DNA of 64,000 bases from an uncultured Alsobacter sp. (lineage in GTDB: Bacteria; Pseudomonadota; Alphaproteobacteria; Rhizobiales; Beijerinckiaceae), in assembly GCF_945952055.1 (NCBI RefSeq), contig NZ_CAMFHB010000031.1, positions 1 through 64,000 of the forward strand, given 5' to 3'. The stretch's first letter is position 1. Every line of letters starts with the position of its first letter. The translations under genes were made by a program, and so were the position numbers. The notes under the pieces are model-generated. The model was not told where the DNA came from. It was given only the letters and a program-made list of their open reading frames with translations, and did not search any database. Shown here in pieces: positions 60,587-64,000 of the stretch.

Positions 60587-61852
60587 ATGGAGCGACTTGT
60601 CATCGAGGGCGGCCACCGGCTGGAAGGCACGGTGCAGATCTGCGGCGCCAAGAACGCCGCCTTGCCGCTGATCGCCGCGAGCCTGCTGAGCGACAGGCCG
60701 GTCACGCTGACCAACGTCCCCGAGCTCGCCGACATCCGCTCCATGCTGACCCTCATGGAGCACTACGGCGTGGCGGTGAAAGGCCCGTCGCACGCGGTGA
60801 TGACGCTCGACGCCGGCGCCGCCGTGAACAAGGAGGCGCCCTACGACATGGTGCGCCGCATGCGCGCCTCCGTGCTGGTGCTCGGCCCGCTGCTCGCCCG
60901 CTTCGGCCATGCGCGCGTCTCCCAGCCCGGCGGGTGCGCCATCGGGGCGCGGCCGGTCGACCTGCACCTGAAGGCGCTGGCGGCGCTGGGAGCCACGGTG
61001 TCGCTGGACGGCGGCACCATCGACGCCCGGGCGCCGGACGGCGGGCTCACGGGCGGGCGCATCGTCTTCGGCTCCCCGTCGGTGGGGGCGACCGAGACCG
61101 CGCTGGTGGCGGCGGTGTTCGCCAGGGGCGAGACGGAAATCCTGAACGCCGCGCGCGATCCGGAGGTCTGCGATCTGGCCGCATGCCTCGTCGCCATGGG
61201 GGCCGCGATCGAAGGCGCCGGCACGCACCGGATCCTCGTCCGCGGCGTCACCGGGCTGAAGCCGGCGCGCCACGAGATCATCCCGGACCGCATCGAGGCG
61301 GGCACCTACGCCATGGCCGCGGCCATCACCGGCGGGCATCTGGAGCTCACCGGCGCGCGACTCGAGCATCTGGGCGCGGTCGGCGCGGTGCTGGAGGCCG
61401 CCGACGTCCAGCTCTGGCCGACCGATCGCGGCCTCATGGTGTCGGGCACCGGCCGGCCGCGCGGCACGGACATCACCACCGAGCCCTATCCCGGCTTCCC
61501 CACCGATCTCCAGGCCCAGTTCATGGCGCTCATGGCTATCGCGGACGGGGCCTCGATGATCCGCGAGACCGTGTTCGAGAACCGCTTCATGCACGTGCCG
61601 GAGCTGTCGAGGCTCGGGGCCAACGTGACCCTGCAGGGCACGAGCGCGCTGGTGCGCGGCGTTCCCCGCCTCAAGGGCGCACAGGTCATGGCCACGGACC
61701 TGCGGGCCTCGGTGAGCCTGGTGCTGGCGGGGCTCGTCGCCGAGGGCGAGACGATCGTCAACCGGGTCTACCATCTCGACCGCGGCTACGAGGCGCTCGA
61801 CCGCAAGCTCGTGCGCTGCGGCGCCCGGATCCGGCGGGAGGCGGCGCCATGA
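60587..61852 (+). CDS. UDP-N-acetylglucosamine 1-carboxyvinyltransferase (MurA-like)
   Basis: A 421-residue MurA-type enolpyruvyl transferase that makes UDP-GlcNAc-enolpyruvate in peptidoglycan synthesis. The substrate lysine is in CGAKNAALPL, the fosfomycin-sensitive catalytic cysteine in QPGGCAIGARPVDLH, the general base Asp in FPTDLQAQ and the late arginine in DLRASVSLVLAGL; all key residues are kept. GGGAG precedes the ATG. A murA gene within a murein recycling operon is unusual and suggests either a paralogue or the sole copy; which cannot be told from this window. Confidence 0.9.
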   Translation: MERLVIEGGHRLEGTVQICGAKNAALPLIAASLLSDRPVTLTNVPELADIRSMLTLMEHYGVAVKGPSHAVMTLDAGAAVNKEAPYDMVRRMRASVLVLGPLLARFGHARVSQPGGCAIGARPVDLHLKALAALGATVSLDGGTIDARAPDGGLTGGRIVFGSPSVGATETALVAAVFARGETEILNAARDPEVCDLAACLVAMGAAIEGAGTHRILVRGVTGLKPARHEIIPDRIEAGTYAMAAAITGGHLELTGARLEHLGAVGAVLEAADVQLWPTDRGLMVSGTGRPRGTDITTEPYPGFPTDLQAQFMALMAIADGASMIRETVFENRFMHVPELSRLGANVTLQGTSALVRGVPRLKGAQVMATDLRASVSLVLAGLVAEGETIVNRVYHLDRGYEALDRKLVRCGARIRREAAP

Positions 61853-62721
61853 CCGGCCCGCTGTTCCTGGGCGTCGACGGCGGCGGCACGGGCTGCCGGG
61901 CCCGCGTCGAGGACGCGGAGGGCACGATCCTGGGCTCGGGCATCGCCGGACCGGCGACGACCCGGCTCGGCATCGAGCAGGCCATGGCCTCTGTGGAGAC
62001 CGCCTGCCGCGCCGCGCTCGATGAGGCGGGTATCGCTTTCGAGGCGGCCGCTCACGTGCATTGCGGCGTCGGGCTCGCCGGCATGGGGCGCAAGGGCGCG
62101 CAGGAGGCCTTCGAGGCCCTGCCGCACCCCTTCGCCTCGATCGCCTTCGCCACGGACGGGCTGGTGGCCTGCATCGGCGCCCATTCCGGCGCGGATGGCG
62201 GGATCGTCATCGTCGGGACCGGCAGTTTCGGGCTGGCGCGGGTCGAAGGGCGCGAGATCCGCGTCGGCGGCTACGGGTTTCCCATCTCCGACGAAGGCTC
62301 CGGCGCGGACCTCGGCCTGCAGGCGATCCGCCTGGCGCTGCGCGCGCTCGACGGTCGCATCGACCGTACCCCGCTGCTGACCAGCGTGCTCGCCCGCTTC
62401 AAGGACGACCCCTTCGAGGCCGTGGCCTGGATGGATCGGGCCAGCGCCACCGACTACGCCACCTTCGCGCCCCTGGTCATGCGCCATGCCGACGACGGCG
62501 ATCCCGTGGGGCGGCGCATCGTCCAGGGCTCGGCCGAGCAGATCGACGGCCTGGTCCGCGCGCTCGTCGAGCGCGGCGCGCCGCGCATTTCCCTCATCGG
62601 CGGCCTCTCCAGCGCTATCGAGCCGTGGCTCGCGCCCGACGTTCGCCGCCGGCTGAAGCCGCTGGACGGGGACGCCGTGTCGGGCGCGATCCGCCTGGCC
62701 CGCGAGGTGGCGCGCGTCTGA
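61849..62721 (+). CDS. BadF/BadG-type amino sugar kinase
   Basis: A 290-residue ASKHA kinase with phosphate-1 loop LGVDGGGTGCRARV, a CGVGLAGMGRKG segment, FATDGLVACIGAH, VIVGTGSFGLA and ISLIGGLSSAIEPWL. The family includes GlcNAc kinases and a MurNAc/GlcNAc kinase (MurK). Next to murQ it could phosphorylate free MurNAc or GlcNAc released from imported muropeptides, complementing AnmK. It overlaps murA (ATGA). A second, distinct family member is at 46659-47603. Confidence 0.84.
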   Translation: MTGPLFLGVDGGGTGCRARVEDAEGTILGSGIAGPATTRLGIEQAMASVETACRAALDEAGIAFEAAAHVHCGVGLAGMGRKGAQEAFEALPHPFASIAFATDGLVACIGAHSGADGGIVIVGTGSFGLARVEGREIRVGGYGFPISDEGSGADLGLQAIRLALRALDGRIDRTPLLTSVLARFKDDPFEAVAWMDRASATDYATFAPLVMRHADDGDPVGRRIVQGSAEQIDGLVRALVERGAPRISLIGGLSSAIEPWLAPDVRRRLKPLDGDAVSGAIRLAREVARV

Positions 62722-62777
62722 CCTGTCCCGAGCGGGTTGGCTTGTGGACCGAAATGGCATTAGACTGGATACAAACC

Positions 62778-62788
62778 GGTATTATACG
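62778..62788. promoter_or_regulatory. GGTATTATACG operator-like site B
   Basis: Shares the ten bases GGTATTATAC with site A at 56580. Additional related half-sites flank it (GGATAC at 62767-62772 and CCGTATT at 62792-62798). It lies in the 104-base gap before murQ, about 38 bases before the ATG, suggesting a second promoter for murQ and the GntR gene under the same control. Confidence 0.6.
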
Positions 62789-62825
62789 GGACCGTATTCC
62801 CGACCCTGCCCGAGGATTGTTGCCG

Positions 62826-63722
62826 ATGCCGACCGAAGACGTCAGCGCCCGCTTCGCCGACCTCGACGGATGGCCCACGCGTGATTCCGTGGAGGCAATG
62901 TTCGAGGCGCAGCTCGCCGCCGTGGCGGCGGTCCGACCGGCGCTCGGGGCCATCGCCGACGCCGCAGACGAGGCGGCCGCCGCGCTGCACCGCGGCGGCC
63001 GTCTGGTCTATGCCGGGGCCGGGACGTCGGGGCGCGTCGGCGTCCAGGACGGCGCCGAGCTTCCGCCGACCTTCGACTGGCCCTTCGAGCGGCTGGTCTT
63101 CGCCATGGCCGGCGGCCAAGGGGCGCTGGTGAAGAGCGCCGAGGGCGCCGAGGACGACGAGGCGGCCGGCGCGCGCGCGATGGACGAGGCCCTCATCGGC
63201 CCCGACGACGTCGTGATCGGCGTCGCCGCCAGCGGCACCACGCCCTACACGGTGGCGGCCGTGCGCCGGGCTGCGGAGCGCGGCGCGGTCACGGTCGGAG
63301 TCGCCAACAACGCCGGCGCTCCGTTGCTGGCCGTCGCCCGCCACAAGGTGCTGGCGGAAACGGGGGCCGAGGTGGTCGCCGGCTCCACCCGCATGAAGGC
63401 CGGTACGGCGCAGAAGGTCGTGCTCAACCTCTTCTCCACCGCCGTGATGATCCGCCTCGGCCGCGTGCATGGCGGGCTGATGGTCCACATGCGCGCATCG
63501 AACGCGAAGCTCCACCGGCGCGCGGCGGACATGGTCGTGCGCATCACCGCCTGCACGATGGACGAGGCCTACGCGGCCCTCGAGCAGGGGCGCTGGGAGG
63601 TGAAGACCGCGGTGCTGATCGTGCGCGGGGCCTCTCCGGCGAAGGCCGACCTCCTTCTGGCGGAGGAGCGCGGCATCCTGCGCGCCGCGCTGGCGCGCCT
63701 GCAGCGCGGAGACGCGGGATGA
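62826..63722 (+). CDS. murQ: N-acetylmuramic acid 6-phosphate etherase
   Basis: A 298-residue SIS-domain lyase that cleaves D-lactate from MurNAc-6-phosphate to give GlcNAc-6-phosphate. Motifs are VYAGAGTSGRVGVQDGAELPPTF with the catalytic Glu, SAEGAEDDEAAG, GVAASGTTPYTVAAV and AGSTRMKAGTAQKVVLNLFSTA. The ATG at 62826 is preferred with GAGGA upstream; an ATG at 62754 would place the operator-like site within coding sequence. Together with anmK it gives a complete anhydroMurNAc-to-GlcNAc-6-P path. Confidence 0.95.
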   Translation: MPTEDVSARFADLDGWPTRDSVEAMFEAQLAAVAAVRPALGAIADAADEAAAALHRGGRLVYAGAGTSGRVGVQDGAELPPTFDWPFERLVFAMAGGQGALVKSAEGAEDDEAAGARAMDEALIGPDDVVIGVAASGTTPYTVAAVRRAAERGAVTVGVANNAGAPLLAVARHKVLAETGAEVVAGSTRMKAGTAQKVVLNLFSTAVMIRLGRVHGGLMVHMRASNAKLHRRAADMVVRITACTMDEAYAALEQGRWEVKTAVLIVRGASPAKADLLLAEERGILRAALARLQRGDAG

Positions 63723-64000
63723 TGCTGAACGGCTCGCCCATCAAGGTCGATTCCGGCAGCCCGACGCCGCTTTATCTGCAGCTCGCCGAGAGCCTGCGCA
63801 GCATGATCCGCGGCGGGGCGGTCCGGGTCGGCGAGGCTCTGCCTTCGGAACGCGAGCTCAGCGCCATGACCCGGATCTCCCGGGTCACCGTGCGCAAGGC
63901 CATCGACACGCTGCTGCGCGAGGGGCTGCTGTCGCGCCGGCCGGGGTCCGGGACCTACGTCTCGACGCGCATCGAGCAGCCGGCCTCGTTGCTGGCCGGC
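63719..64000 (+). CDS. GntR/HutC-family transcriptional regulator (cut by window end)
   Basis: Only the first 94 residues are present. They form a GntR winged helix-turn-helix: PTPLYLQLAESLRSMIRGG, then ALPSERELSAMTRISRVTVRKAIDTLLREGLLSRRPGSGTYV broken only by its own turns. This PLYLQ-type start is typical of the HutC/NagR subfamily, whose C-terminal domain binds amino sugar phosphates. The ATG at 63719 overlaps the murQ stop (ATGA); ATG 63722 follows directly. It is the probable regulator of sites A and B. Confidence 0.88.
   Translation, partial: MMLNGSPIKVDSGSPTPLYLQLAESLRSMIRGGAVRVGEALPSERELSAMTRISRVTVRKAIDTLLREGLLSRRPGSGTYVSTRIEQPASLLAG

Noticed and set aside
62061-62760. Plus-strand frame that would extend MurQ far upstream
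   Set aside because: It is an out-of-frame reading of the sugar kinase gene. The AT-rich operator-like stretch and the GAGGA ribosome site show that murQ starts at 62826.
1-64000. CRISPR array, prophage, insertion sequence or integrase
   Set aside because: No regularly spaced direct repeats, transposase, integrase or phage structural genes are visible on either strand.

Overview
The window is about 70% G+C with tightly packed genes, and at least seventeen neighbouring gene pairs share a 4-base ATGA/GTGA stop-start overlap. Gene content and the structured intergenic repeats suggest an alphaproteobacterium, most likely of the Hyphomicrobiales (Rhizobiales); I cannot name the genus. Pointers are the MotA/MotB type, an Exo-like polysaccharide block, many periplasmic-binding-protein ABC importers, a chemoreceptor ending in a CheR/CheB-tether-like WESF, and GTCATGGCCGGGCTTGGCC-type palindromic repeats. 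No rRNA, tRNA, CRISPR, phage or insertion-sequence gene was seen.

Region 1 (0.3-18.6 kb, all minus strand) is a catabolic block. A double-headed LysR regulator is followed by UbiD and UbiX, a peptide-type binding protein, an isocitrate-lyase/PEP-mutase-family enzyme, a DppBCDF-type transporter, a small TIGR02444-like protein, a hydantoinase-like amidohydrolase, an N-carbamoyl amino acid hydrolase, a histidine ammonia-lyase, an aromatic/aspartate aminotransferase and a sulfatase. This looks like import and breakdown of a nitrogen-rich, histidine- or hydantoin-like compound. The true substrate is unknown.

Region 2 (18.7-23.7 kb) is mixed: an orphan BrnA-like antitoxin, a SOUL-family protein, a RibD/DHFR-fold protein, a DUF218 protein, an unknown anchored protein and motB-motA. 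Region 3 (24.3-29.6 kb, plus strand) is a polar amino acid ABC importer followed by a stand-alone D-glutamate-cyclase-like protein and an M24 peptidase.

Region 4 (30-43 kb) is a surface polysaccharide block: glycosyltransferases, a deacetylase, a flippase, a GT-C-like membrane protein, a Wza/ExoF-like export protein and accessory membrane or secreted proteins. Region 5 (43.6-46.6 kb) holds a chemoreceptor and a GAF protein.

Region 6 (46.6-64 kb) concerns amino sugars and murein. One operon encodes a sugar binding protein, two MalFG-like permeases (no ATPase gene), NanE and a BadF-type kinase. Beside it lies what I judge the most interesting system here: a divergent pair of operons combining a complete Dpp-type ABC importer with AnmK, a cytosolic AmiE-like serine hydrolase, a GNAT protein, a second MurA, a BadF-type sugar kinase, MurQ and a GntR/HutC regulator. 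The shared motif GGTATTATAC sits in the divergent promoter region and again in front of murQ, and resembles the operators of the NagR/DasR class. The reading is an ABC-driven muropeptide uptake and recycling route with its own local regulator.

A recurring feature is secondary structure directly after binding-protein genes. Two members of one repeat family and one unrelated hairpin separate binding-protein genes from their downstream transporter genes in three of the four ABC loci.
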